Assembly: GCA_015063085.1 (NCBI GenBank)
Contig: SUTD01000012.1
Span: 1 to 33,118, forward strand
Length of the DNA stretch: 33,118 nt
Reading direction: 5' to 3'
Origin: Methanocorpusculum parvum
Lineage (GTDB): Archaea; Halobacteriota; Methanomicrobia; Methanomicrobiales; Methanocorpusculaceae
The notes under the pieces were generated by a model that was not told the DNA's origin, ran no database searches, and was given only the letters and a program-made list of their open reading frames with translations. Below are positions 8,227 to 15,398 of the stretch, in pieces (the stretch's first letter is position 1; each line of letters starts with the position of its first letter). Position numbers and translations under genes: made by a program.

Positions 8227-8234
8227 TTTTTTTT
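8227..8234 (+). terminator. T-run terminator after dadD
   Basis: TTTTTTTT begins 10 bases after the dadD stop, typical of archaeal oligo-T termination. The opposite strand has a T6 run near 8261-8266 that could end the NTF2-like gene. Confidence 0.5.
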
Positions 8235-8283
8235 ACAAAACTTTGGGACAAAACCTGGCTAAAAAAGAGAGGGAAAACCCCGT

Positions 8284-8634
8284 CTAAAGACTTGCATCGG
8301 AAAGATGCAGGTGGACAATTTTCCACTGATGCGGGCGTTTCTGCTGGAACACCGCGCTGAAATGCATCACCGAGTTCTTTCTGGTAAGAGTTCCGTAACT
8401 CCATCCGATATCTCCGTCGCTTCTGACAGAAAACTTTGAGAGGTCAAAATGTTCCGGCTCATATATCCGGAAGAACGCAGCCCGACCATACAAATCCAGT
8501 TCGCGGACATGAATATCAACATCCCGGGAAACTAGATTCTGGAGTTGGGCAAGGTCGGCTGATTCGTATGCACTCAGAAGGCTCAGGAGAGTCTGGGAAA
8601 TCTCCTCTTCAGATTGAACAGGGGGTTTCTTCAT
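8284..8634 (-). CDS. NTF2/SnoaL-like cone-fold protein
   Basis: A 116-residue soluble protein. The N-terminal helix EEEISQTLLSLLSAYESADLA is followed by a segment with DVDIHVRELD, then SDGDIGWSYGTLTRKNS and a last strand pair ending HQWKIVHLHLSDASL. This order, especially the final 'W-K-I-V-H-x-H-x-S' strand, is characteristic of calcium/calmodulin-kinase association and SnoaL-like NTF2 folds. They serve as binding domains or small enzymes, so no reaction can be named. A TTTATTATC box about 35 bases upstream of the ATG (near 8665-8675, minus strand) is a plausible promoter. The 8635-8810 stretch before the MFS gene is AT-rich with no convincing gene. Confidence 0.75.
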   Translation of the reverse strand: MKKPPVQSEEEISQTLLSLLSAYESADLAQLQNLVSRDVDIHVRELDLYGRAAFFRIYEPEHFDLSKFSVRSDGDIGWSYGTLTRKNSVMHFSAVFQQKRPHQWKIVHLHLSDASL

Positions 8635-8810
8635 AATAATAATTCTTAATCAGTCGAGCCAGATAATAAAGCTAATCAAAGAGGCAAATATTGGAGAGAA
8701 AATGTACTCCGTTTACCGATTCACTTTGTTTACATCTCATAATTTACTGATCAACTCATTTTTGCGTAAAATCGTGCAGTGTGTGTACATAGCTCATGCG
8801 CGTTCAAAAA

Positions 8811-10217
8811 TCAGTGTGACGGGCGGTCACGGACAACCGCCGAGAGGATGACAGCAGCAAAAGAGATGACAGCCCCAATCACCATTACCCAGTGGAAACC
8901 AAAGAGGAAAAGCTCTGCAGGCAGTTCGGCAAATGAGAGAATCATACCGCCGTCACTGGTAAGAAGCGTAAAGAGCGCAGCATAGAGAGCTGTTCCAACC
9001 ACTCCTCCGCAGTAGACACAGGTCATCATAAGCGTAGAGCCGAGCTCCTGCTCGCCGTCCGGCATCACCTCAACGATTCTGCCGGAACCCGGACCGCTGA
9101 CGGCACCAATCGATAATCCCATCAGAAGAAGGGCGAGAAGAAGCGGAATCACTCCCCACTCAGGCGCGATACAGGCAAAGATGACACTGATTACAACAAG
9201 GAAGATACAGGATGCAGTCATGAACCATCTGCGTCCGCTCCGGTCTGACCAGCGGCTGATTGGCACACTGACGATGGCGGTGACCAGCGGCGGTATCAGC
9301 AGATAAAATCCGCTCAGCAGCGAATCAATCTGCATCGCATTGGTCAGATAGAACGGAAGGAGGTACAGCAGACCGCAGTAAACTATCTGGATGATAAAGA
9401 ATGCAATCAGAACCGCGTTTACCCGAAAACAGGTAAACACCCGGATGTTAATCAGCGGGTTTGGAGTTTTCATCTCATATATGCACAAAGCGGCAAGGAC
9501 AGCAAGGCAAAGCAGACCAAAACCGACAATCTGCGGGTTGGTGATGCCAAGATGCGGGAGACGCTCTAACACATAGACGCCTGATGCCATAACAGCGAAG
9601 AGGAGAACAGCCCCAATCCAGTCAAACTTCGGAACTTTTTCAGCGTCTCCGTTCGGGATGACCTTTAAGCAGTAGAACACAGCAAAGATACCGATTGGGA
9701 TGTTTATGAAGAAAATCCAGTTCCAGGAAAGGTAGTGTGTCAGAAATCCGCCAATTGCAGGCCCGACTGCAAAACCAACCGAGGTTGCAGCGGTCAGCAC
9801 TCCAAAGGAGAGTCCGAGAATCTTTGCCGGCATATACTTGACGCAGATGATTGGAGCACAGGCGATAATCATGGAAGCCCCAAGTCCCTGAATGAGTCGT
9901 GCGGCAATCAGCATGGGAAGCGAGACCGAGATTCCGCAGAGAACCGATGCCGCGGTGAACATGATAAATCCGATAATCAGCGTCTTTTTGACATGGCCGC
10001 GGGAGGCAATGTTGCCGAAGATGAGAATCGTTCCGGCAACCATCAAGAGATAGATAATCACTGTCCAGGAGACAGAGCCGGTGTCTGTTCCGAACTCTGC
10101 GGCAATCACCGGAAGCGCAATATTTACGATAGAGCCGTCAAGCCCATCCATTAATGCGGCAAGCGCGACCGCTATGAGGAGGAGAAGAGATTGTTTCGTA
10201 ATCCCGTTTTGAATCAT
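8811..10217 (-). CDS. MFS exporter, DHA2 (EmrB/QacA-like, 14-helix) family
   Basis: A 468-residue membrane protein with about 14 hydrophobic segments. TM1 carries LMDGLDGSIVNIALPVI, the acidic 'LDxTIVNVALP' motif of DHA2 exporters. The antiporter motif C is in TM5 (GFAVGPAIGGFL), and LGASMIIACAPII and WNWIFFINIPIG are also typical. These proton-driven pumps expel drugs, dyes or metabolites. The substrate cannot be inferred. The motif-A loop is reduced (GNIASRGHVKKT). The gene appears monocistronic with a leaderless promoter. A TetR- or MarR-type regulator, often adjacent to such pumps, is absent. Confidence 0.92.
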   Translation of the reverse strand: MIQNGITKQSLLLLIAVALAALMDGLDGSIVNIALPVIAAEFGTDTGSVSWTVIIYLLMVAGTILIFGNIASRGHVKKTLIIGFIMFTAASVLCGISVSLPMLIAARLIQGLGASMIIACAPIICVKYMPAKILGLSFGVLTAATSVGFAVGPAIGGFLTHYLSWNWIFFINIPIGIFAVFYCLKVIPNGDAEKVPKFDWIGAVLLFAVMASGVYVLERLPHLGITNPQIVGFGLLCLAVLAALCIYEMKTPNPLINIRVFTCFRVNAVLIAFFIIQIVYCGLLYLLPFYLTNAMQIDSLLSGFYLLIPPLVTAIVSVPISRWSDRSGRRWFMTASCIFLVVISVIFACIAPEWGVIPLLLALLLMGLSIGAVSGPGSGRIVEVMPDGEQELGSTLMMTCVYCGGVVGTALYAALFTLLTSDGGMILSFAELPAELFLFGFHWVMVIGAVISFAAVILSAVVRDRPSH

Positions 10218-10240
10218 GAAAACAGTTTTGACCGGACAGT

Positions 10241-10250
10241 CTTATAAATG
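10241..10250 (-). promoter_or_regulatory. TATA-like box for the MFS gene
   Basis: CATTTATAAG on the minus strand, centred about 28 bases before the ATG at 10217, is a strong TATA match at leaderless spacing. Confidence 0.55.
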
Positions 10251-10307
10251 ATTCCCTGTATCCCGGAAAAACGGACGGGAAAAAGCGTAACCTGCGAAAA
10301 AAAGAAA

Positions 10308-11522
10308 TTAGTAATACTCTTTTCCAATGAGGAAACGGTAGAGCACCATGTATTTGACAGCAGATCTTGGGATGTTGGAATCGACCTCATAGTAGGTTCC
10401 GTCCTTCATGGAGAAGAGAATCTTCATCTGCAGCGAGAAGGCAAATCCGGCAATCTCAGAGAACGGGAATACATACTTCTCATCTGCTGCGTGGAACTCG
10501 AACCGGTCATTATAGATAGCAAAGCGTCCTTCGCCCAGCACATCGACAGATTTGAGTGCGCCGACACGTTTTAAGACCTGATTGTCATCCGTTTCCACCG
10601 GCTGGTCTGCCGGATATTCGAGGAACTCCGGAAGGCGTTCCTTGAAGTAGTCTCTCTGCCAGTGGTCCCAGGTGGCGATATTGTCGATGATAAGCTCATC
10701 TTCCCCTGCTGCCTCGAAAAGTCCGTACTCAGTGAAGCGAACCTTGTATCCGCATTCGCAGGCTAAGATGTCATCTTTGCTGTGGAGCTTTCCGACAGCC
10801 TTACACTTCGGACAGACATATAAGGTGGTTTCCAGATTTTCGGCTAAGGCTTCTCCGGTGTACGGGGTTGGATTCTTCTTCTGGTCGTCGAAGGTATTTA
10901 CATACATGTCGCGGTTGATGATTTCGTTGATTTCATCGACCGATTTTGCCATAAGCTCTTCCGGCGAGTATTCTGCGACAAACTCTCCCCACATGCGTCC
11001 CTTTCTCTTGTGTTTTCCCCAGCGCGGACGGCGAAGGTATCCTCCGTGGATTCTGTAGGTGATAAGTCCCGCCCCAAGTTCGGCACATTCTTTGATGAGT
11101 TTTCCGGTAGCCGGAGAGATAAAAGCACTTTCTCCATTAATCGAGCGTGCTCCTTCCGGGCTCATCCAGACATTTGCTCCGGACTGTAAGACAGCCTTCA
11201 TCTCGCGAATCATATCATCTGCGGGTGCTCCCTTCTTTCTGATGATGAGACCTGCGCAGTTCATGACGACAGTCCGTAAAATCTTGTTTCTAAAGAGGTG
11301 TTCTCCTGCGACGTAGTACATCTGGCGTCTGAACGGAACACCGACCAAGAGATAATCCCAGAGGGTTGTATGATTGGAGAGTGCAACGTACGGACGGTGC
11401 TTTGCATAAACCTTGTCATAGGTGTAGTTGATTTTGAACCGGACAAACGGTGTTGCGGCAGTGCGTGCTAAGAAGAAGCAGAACTTATACCATAAAAGAC
11501 GCGGAGATGCCATATCTTCCAT
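10308..11522 (-). CDS. PlsC-type lysophospholipid acyltransferase-like protein with zinc ribbon
   Basis: A 404-residue protein from the ATG at 11522. An AGGTTGAT ribosome-like site lies just upstream, while the open frame extends to 11639 without domain signal. The PlsC block has NHTTLWD (about 50-56, the catalytic NHx4D) and SPEGARS (about 121-127, the EGxR-like substrate site). A zinc ribbon follows, with Cys237, 240, 255 and 257 (CPKC ... CECG). A C-terminal PH-like beta region contains GEGRFAIYNDRFEF. PlsC enzymes move fatty acyl groups to glycerophosphate lipids. Archaeal membranes use isoprenoid ethers, so the role is puzzling. From memory, this PlsC-plus-ribbon layout is common in Firmicutes, which suggests transfer. 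It is divergent from the MATE gene. Confidence 0.8.
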   Translation of the reverse strand: MEDMASPRLLWYKFCFFLARTAATPFVRFKINYTYDKVYAKHRPYVALSNHTTLWDYLLVGVPFRRQMYYVAGEHLFRNKILRTVVMNCAGLIIRKKGAPADDMIREMKAVLQSGANVWMSPEGARSINGESAFISPATGKLIKECAELGAGLITYRIHGGYLRRPRWGKHKRKGRMWGEFVAEYSPEELMAKSVDEINEIINRDMYVNTFDDQKKNPTPYTGEALAENLETTLYVCPKCKAVGKLHSKDDILACECGYKVRFTEYGLFEAAGEDELIIDNIATWDHWQRDYFKERLPEFLEYPADQPVETDDNQVLKRVGALKSVDVLGEGRFAIYNDRFEFHAADEKYVFPFSEIAGFAFSLQMKILFSMKDGTYYEVDSNIPRSAVKYMVLYRFLIGKEYY

Positions 11523-11640
11523 ATACATCAACCTAAGATAAGATAATACTATCTGCAAAATCAAAAAATCAGAGAGAAAACGGCAGATATTTTCGCGGAT
11601 ATTCCGCGCGGATTTTCCCTGCCTGTGACAACTCAGCATA

Positions 11641-11650
11641 GTTTTATCGT
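11641..11650 (+). promoter_or_regulatory. TATA-like box for the MATE gene
   Basis: GTTTTATCGT lies about 35 bases before the ATG at 11681. A GAGGT ribosome-like site (11670-11674) is between the two. Confidence 0.4.
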
Positions 11651-11680
11651 CTCAGAAATTCCATTAATAGAGGTATCGTT

Positions 11681-13054
11681 ATGAGTGAACACAAGAATAA
11701 TACATTAACGGACGGTAATGTAGGAAAAGCCCTCCTCATTATTGCCCTGCCGATTATTATCAGCAACATGCTTCAGAGTGTTCTGGAAGTTGTTGATATG
11801 CACTTTATCGGTGAGCTTGGTGATACTTCTATCGCCGGCGGAACTTTAAGTGTGTCGGTGATCATGGTCTTAACGACTGTGCTTATGGGTATAGTAACCG
11901 CTACCGCTGCGTTCGTTTCCCGGGCGTACGGTTCCGAAAAATATGAAAGAATTCAGGTTGTGTTGGCTCATGCAATTTATCTCGGTCTGATTTTCAGTTT
12001 CCTGCTGGCAATTGTCGGATTCTTCTGGTCTGAGGAGATTTTATTCTTCATGAGTCAGGGAGATGCAGTTATCGCTGCAGAAGGGGCAAAGTTCCTGCGT
12101 CCGGCTCTGATGGGAAGTTTCATAATGATGCTTTTGATGACGCTGACAACCGTTTTCCAGAGTACCGGAGATTCCAGAACTCCGATGTTTGTGATGATTG
12201 GCGTCAACATTGTCAATATTATCATGAACCCGACTTTAATTCAGGGTCTCTGGATTTTCCCGGCAATGGGACTTGCAGGTTCTGCATACGCATCCCTCTC
12301 GTCCAGAGCAGTGGGTGTTATCCTGCTGATTCTGTGTATGTATTTCCTGCCGAAGCACAAAAACGGGCCGATCAAGTTCCCGAAGAAGTTTATCTTCGAG
12401 CCGCGTCTCGTCCGCGATATTTTCGTAATCGCCATTCCGTCAGCAGTTCAGAGCGGTATCAGAAGCTTTGCAATGGTTTTGATGATGGTAATCATTGCAG
12501 TATACGGCGAGGCAGCAATTGCAGCATATGGTATGTGTATCAGACTTGATATGCTTGGACTCGTAATTGCAATGGGATTATGTTCGGGTGTTGCTGTGAT
12601 GGTTGGTCAGAACTTAGGAGCAAACAAGCCGGAACGTGCAAAGCAGTCTGTTCGTTATGCGGTGACAGCGAATATTATCTTCATGCTTTGTGTTGCGGTT
12701 CTGTACTTATTCACTGCCCCGGTGCTTCTCGGATTCTTCGGTCTGACCGGTGAGTCTCTTGCAATCGGAATTTCCTTCATGCAGGTTGTGCCATTCTCCT
12801 ACTTCATTATCGCATCCGGTATGACCATGGGATTTGCAATGAATGGTGCAGGCGCTACCAGACCGGGCATGTATGCAGCAATCACCGGTCAGGTTATCGT
12901 GCAGGCAGGTCTTTCTGCAATCCTTATGATGACCGGACACCCAATCGAGCAGATCTGGTTTGCAATTGTAATTGGTTCTGTTGTTGTGTTCCTTGTTGAC
13001 CTCTTCTTCTACAAGAGAGGTTCATGGATGCGTCAGAAACTGAATCTGGACTGA
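11681..13054 (+). CDS. MATE-family multidrug/cation efflux protein
   Basis: A 457-residue protein with twelve predicted membrane segments in two bundles. It opens with NVGKALLIIALPIIISNMLQ then VVDMHFIGELGDTSIAGGTL, the standard MATE TM1-TM2 pattern. The internal repeat begins around PSAVQSGIRSFAMVLMMVII. The C-terminal end is short and basic. These proteins export organic cations or drugs using Na+ or H+. The substrate is not predictable. GAGGT precedes the ATG. A T7 tract at 13084-13090 probably terminates it. Codon use is richer in T-ending codons (GTT, GGT, TCT) than in genes such as dapB. Confidence 0.93.
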   Translation: MSEHKNNTLTDGNVGKALLIIALPIIISNMLQSVLEVVDMHFIGELGDTSIAGGTLSVSVIMVLTTVLMGIVTATAAFVSRAYGSEKYERIQVVLAHAIYLGLIFSFLLAIVGFFWSEEILFFMSQGDAVIAAEGAKFLRPALMGSFIMMLLMTLTTVFQSTGDSRTPMFVMIGVNIVNIIMNPTLIQGLWIFPAMGLAGSAYASLSSRAVGVILLILCMYFLPKHKNGPIKFPKKFIFEPRLVRDIFVIAIPSAVQSGIRSFAMVLMMVIIAVYGEAAIAAYGMCIRLDMLGLVIAMGLCSGVAVMVGQNLGANKPERAKQSVRYAVTANIIFMLCVAVLYLFTAPVLLGFFGLTGESLAIGISFMQVVPFSYFIIASGMTMGFAMNGAGATRPGMYAAITGQVIVQAGLSAILMMTGHPIEQIWFAIVIGSVVVFLVDLFFYKRGSWMRQKLNLD

Positions 13055-13083
13055 AACTAAATCCGGATAAACCAAAACCAATC

Positions 13084-13090
13084 TTTTTTT
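13084..13090 (+). terminator. T-run terminator after the MATE gene
   Basis: Seven consecutive T residues begin about 30 bases after the MATE stop and before the ArsD-like gene. Confidence 0.4.
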
Positions 13091-13127
13091 CACAATCTCT
13101 TTCTTCTCTCGAAGACAATAGAGTTCT

Positions 13128-13457
13128 ATGACCGCAGTCCAGATTCTCGAACAGGAATCCCCGAATACTTCCTCTCCTGACTACATCCGCATCACAAATG
13201 TGGTAAAAAAACTGACTGAGGCAGGATTTACCATCGCCCGCATGAAAGCTGCCGAATCTGACAACCCGGCTGCCCTCCGGCTTCTTGAGCAGAAAGGAGA
13301 GAAAATTCTGCCGATTACTCTCGTAAACAAATTCCCGATGATTACCGGACGCTATCCTGCAAATGACGAGTTAAAACAGATACTGTCCGTCCCAGACGGC
13401 ATCCTAGAGCCGAAAGTCTGCGGCTGCTGCTGTATTGAAGGATGCAGCTGTGAATAA
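13128..13457 (+). CDS. ArsD-like thioredoxin-fold protein with C-terminal cysteine cluster
   Basis: A 109-residue protein. The body matches the ArsD metallochaperone family: DYIRITNVVKKLTEAGFTI, then RMKAAESDNPAALRLLEQKG, then ILPITLVNKFPMITGRYPAN, where the 'LP-L-V-x-GRYP' segment is the clearest signature. ArsD hands arsenite to the ArsA ATPase. Canonical ArsD has an essential Cys pair near residue 12, but here the N-terminus has no cysteine. All six cysteines are at the end (98, 100, 101, 102, 106, 108). No arsA, arsB or arsR gene is nearby. Metal binding by the tail is likely but arsenic specificity is uncertain. Confidence 0.7.
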   Translation: MTAVQILEQESPNTSSPDYIRITNVVKKLTEAGFTIARMKAAESDNPAALRLLEQKGEKILPITLVNKFPMITGRYPANDELKQILSVPDGILEPKVCGCCCIEGCSCE

Positions 13458-13524
13458 ATCAAAGCCTCTCTTTTTCTGCCTCCGATTGAAAATCCGCGGA
13501 AAAATACCATCATTTTCCAATAAA

Positions 13525-13534
13525 GTATTTATAC
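13525..13534 (+). promoter_or_regulatory. TATA-like box for the DUF4013-type gene
   Basis: GTATTTATAC is centred about 47 bases before the ATG at 13576. It predicts transcription starting near 13554, at the left arm of the hairpin at 13553-13572. Confidence 0.5.
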
Positions 13535-13552
13535 TGTTAACTCCTATTTACC

Positions 13553-13572
13553 ATATCACAAAAAGGTGATAT
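13553..13572 (+). promoter_or_regulatory. Inverted repeat enclosing the GGTGAT ribosome site
   Basis: ATATCAC (13553-13559) pairs perfectly with GTGATAT (13566-13572) over a 6-base loop. The right arm contains most of the ribosome site GGTGAT (13565-13570), 5 bases before the ATG at 13576. If folded in RNA, the hairpin would hide the ribosome site. As DNA it could be an operator at the transcription start. Confidence 0.55.
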
Positions 13573-13575
13573 AAA

Positions 13576-14157
13576 ATGTCTATTGGAATTGGAGACAATC
13601 TCAGCAAATCCTTTGGATTTGCAAAAGACAGCCTTATCGGCAAATGGCTGAACTGGCTTCTTCTGATCATCGTAACAATTATCCCGATTGTAAACTTCAT
13701 CGGTCTTGGAACCTATCTGAAAATTTTCCGCGGACAGAAGCCGGAAATCGAAGACATTGGAAAATCCTTCATTGACGGTCTGCTCGTCTTCATCATCGCA
13801 TTCATCTACATGCTCATCCCGGCAATCATCGGAGCAATCCTCGGATTCCTTGGTGTTGTAGGTGCCATTATCGGCGCAGTCGTCACCTTCCTCTTCACCC
13901 TTCTCTTAATCCCGGCAATCGCCGGCTTCGCAAAGGGAGGATTCGGCGCAGCATTTGCATTCGGTGACCACTTCAAAAAGATCGGAAAGATCGGATGGGT
14001 TGCCTACATCTTAGCAGTCCTCGTCATAGCCGTAATTGCAGCTGTTATCGGCTTTGTCTGCAGTGTCATCCCGGTTATCGGCTGGATTGTGGGAATCATC
14101 ATCGTACCATTCCTCGCAATTCTTGCAGTAAAGTACTGTGCAAACCTCGTTGCATAA
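13576..14157 (+). CDS. DUF4013-type polytopic membrane protein
   Basis: A 193-residue protein with about four or five hydrophobic segments and Gly/Ile-rich helices (IVTIIPIVNFIGLGTYLKIF, IGAILGFLGVVGAIIGAVV, AVIGFVCSVIPVIGWIVGII). The N-terminus IGIGDNLSKSFGFAKDSLIGKW followed by a 'PIVNFIGLGTYLKIFRG' stretch is typical of DUF4013 proteins, which are common in methanogens and have no known function. The start is fixed by GGTGAT at 13565-13570. The gene stands alone between a promoter and a T-run terminator. Its ribosome site lies in an inverted repeat, suggesting regulated translation or transcription. Confidence 0.8.
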   Translation: MSIGIGDNLSKSFGFAKDSLIGKWLNWLLLIIVTIIPIVNFIGLGTYLKIFRGQKPEIEDIGKSFIDGLLVFIIAFIYMLIPAIIGAILGFLGVVGAIIGAVVTFLFTLLLIPAIAGFAKGGFGAAFAFGDHFKKIGKIGWVAYILAVLVIAVIAAVIGFVCSVIPVIGWIVGIIIVPFLAILAVKYCANLVA

Positions 14158-14173
14158 GAAAACCACCCACTTC

Positions 14174-14181
14174 TTTTTTTT
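14174..14181 (+). terminator. T-run terminator after the DUF4013-type gene
   Basis: Eight T residues (14174-14181) lie 17 bases after the stop codon at 14155-14157. Confidence 0.45.
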
Positions 14182-14265
14182 CCGCATTCCCAAAACATCC
14201 TCGAAACAGATGGCTTTATTCTCCAACGCTCAATAGTCCTCTAACAATCCAACAGGAGAAAAACC

Positions 14266-14916
14266 ATGAAAAAATACCTCTGCACCATCTGCGGCCACAT
14301 TTATGATGAGGAAGCAGGAGATGAAAAAACAAAAATCCCGGAAAAAACCACATTTGAATCCCTGCCGGAAAAATGGACCTGCCCCATATGCGGTGCGGCA
14401 AAGTTTGAGTTCCGTGAGTTAACCGCACCAAAAACCCAGAAGCCGCCAAAGACACACCCCTTATCCACCGCAGGAATTGCCGTCTTAAAGGACAGCGCCA
14501 TCTGTTCAAGCCTTGCCAAAGGCTGCGAAAAACAGTACAAAAACGACGAAGCCGCAATCTATCACTCGCTTTCCAAAGAACTGAAAGAAAGCGTCCCGAA
14601 AATGGAAGGAGCATCCTTTTCCGCACTGCACCAGCGTGCCGGACAGGAGATTGCAAGCCTGATTCCAACCACAAAAAGAGTTGCCGAAAACCACCATGAC
14701 CGCGGAGCACTGCGGGCAGTAACCTGGGCCGAAAAGGTAACCCGCATCCACCACTCACTGCTGGAACGCCACGCAGCAGAAGGGCCTGCCCTTCTCAAAG
14801 ACAAAACCGTCTTCCTCTGCCCGGTCTGCGGATTCATCTTCATCGCGGAAAAAGCTCCGTCAAAATGTCCGGTATGTTCCGTCCCCGAATGGAAATTTGA
14901 AATTGTGGAGGCCTGA
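14266..14916 (+). CDS. Rubredoxin / rubrerythrin-like / rubredoxin-like fusion protein
   Basis: A 216-residue protein in three parts. Residues 1-50 are a rubredoxin with CTICG (Cys6, Cys9) and CPICG (Cys39, Cys42). Residues about 68-175 are helical and resemble the rubrerythrin four-helix bundle, but few diiron ligands are recognisable; WAEKVTRIHH (about 154-163) is the best ExxxxxH candidate. Residues 183-213 form a second rubredoxin-like site (Cys185, 188, 201, 204), as at the C-terminus of rubrerythrins. The family reduces peroxide in anaerobes. GGAG at 14255-14258 sets the start. It is followed after two bases by the ferredoxin gene, its likely electron partner. Whether the bundle still binds two irons is uncertain. 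Confidence 0.82.
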   Translation: MKKYLCTICGHIYDEEAGDEKTKIPEKTTFESLPEKWTCPICGAAKFEFRELTAPKTQKPPKTHPLSTAGIAVLKDSAICSSLAKGCEKQYKNDEAAIYHSLSKELKESVPKMEGASFSALHQRAGQEIASLIPTTKRVAENHHDRGALRAVTWAEKVTRIHHSLLERHAAEGPALLKDKTVFLCPVCGFIFIAEKAPSKCPVCSVPEWKFEIVEA

Positions 14917-14918
14917 AA

Positions 14919-15374
14919 ATGAAGAAATTTGCCGTCAGAAACCTGAGACTCTGTACCAAAGAATGCCTCTGTCTCTACGTCTGCCCGACCGGAGCAGCAG
15001 ACACAGAAAACAGCATCATCGACGTCTCGAAATGTACCGGATGCGGACGCTGCGCAGAAGCATGCGTATCGGGAGCAATCTCACTCATCCCGACCGAATT
15101 TCCCCCGCAGCAAAAGCATGACGAAAACGTAATCTCTGCAATGAACATCATAGTCAACACAAAACTCGAAGCAGAACACATTGCAGCAGCACTCCCGGAC
15201 CGTTTCGCCCGGGCATTAGAACGCTCCAACAGAATCATGGCAGAAGACCTCCTGCGTGAAGCAGGATACATGCTCCCGCAGAGCAGAAACGCCCGGAAGT
15301 TCCTGAAAGGATTTGCCGACAAAGGAAATGAACGGGCAGAAAAACTGCTGAAGATGATTAAAGCAAATGAATAA
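14919..15374 (+). CDS. Ferredoxin-like 4Fe-4S protein with helical C-terminal domain
   Basis: A 151-residue protein. The first cluster motif is irregular: Cys12, Cys16, Cys18 and Cys22-Pro (CTKECLCLYVCP) instead of CxxCxxCxxxCP. The second is regular: Cys39, 42, 45, 49 (CTGCGRCAEAC). The C-terminal ~95 residues are helical and end with the conserved-looking REAGYMLPQSRNARKFL. From memory, similar proteins accompany rubrerythrin/NADH-peroxidase-type genes in clostridia. Here the ATG lies two bases after the upstream stop, so the pair is almost certainly cotranscribed and probably forms a peroxide-detoxification electron path. The altered spacing may tune the cluster's potential or be a family trait. 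Confidence 0.82.
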   Translation: MKKFAVRNLRLCTKECLCLYVCPTGAADTENSIIDVSKCTGCGRCAEACVSGAISLIPTEFPPQQKHDENVISAMNIIVNTKLEAEHIAAALPDRFARALERSNRIMAEDLLREAGYMLPQSRNARKFLKGFADKGNERAEKLLKMIKANE

Positions 15375-15389
15375 GGGGGATATACCCCC
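15375..15389. repeat. Short GC hairpin between convergent genes
   Basis: GGGGG and CCCCC flank a 5-base ATATA loop immediately after the ferredoxin stop. The tract after it on the plus strand is A-rich, so it is not a standard stem-plus-U terminator for the ferredoxin. It may act as a convergent-transcription barrier. Confidence 0.35.
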
Positions 15390-15398
15390 AAAAAACTA

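Noticed and set aside
8702-8851. 49-residue open frame with a GGAG-like sequence before its ATG
   Set aside because: It runs into the 3' end of the MFS gene in antisense, its translation has no recognisable pattern, and codon use is unlike the neighbours.
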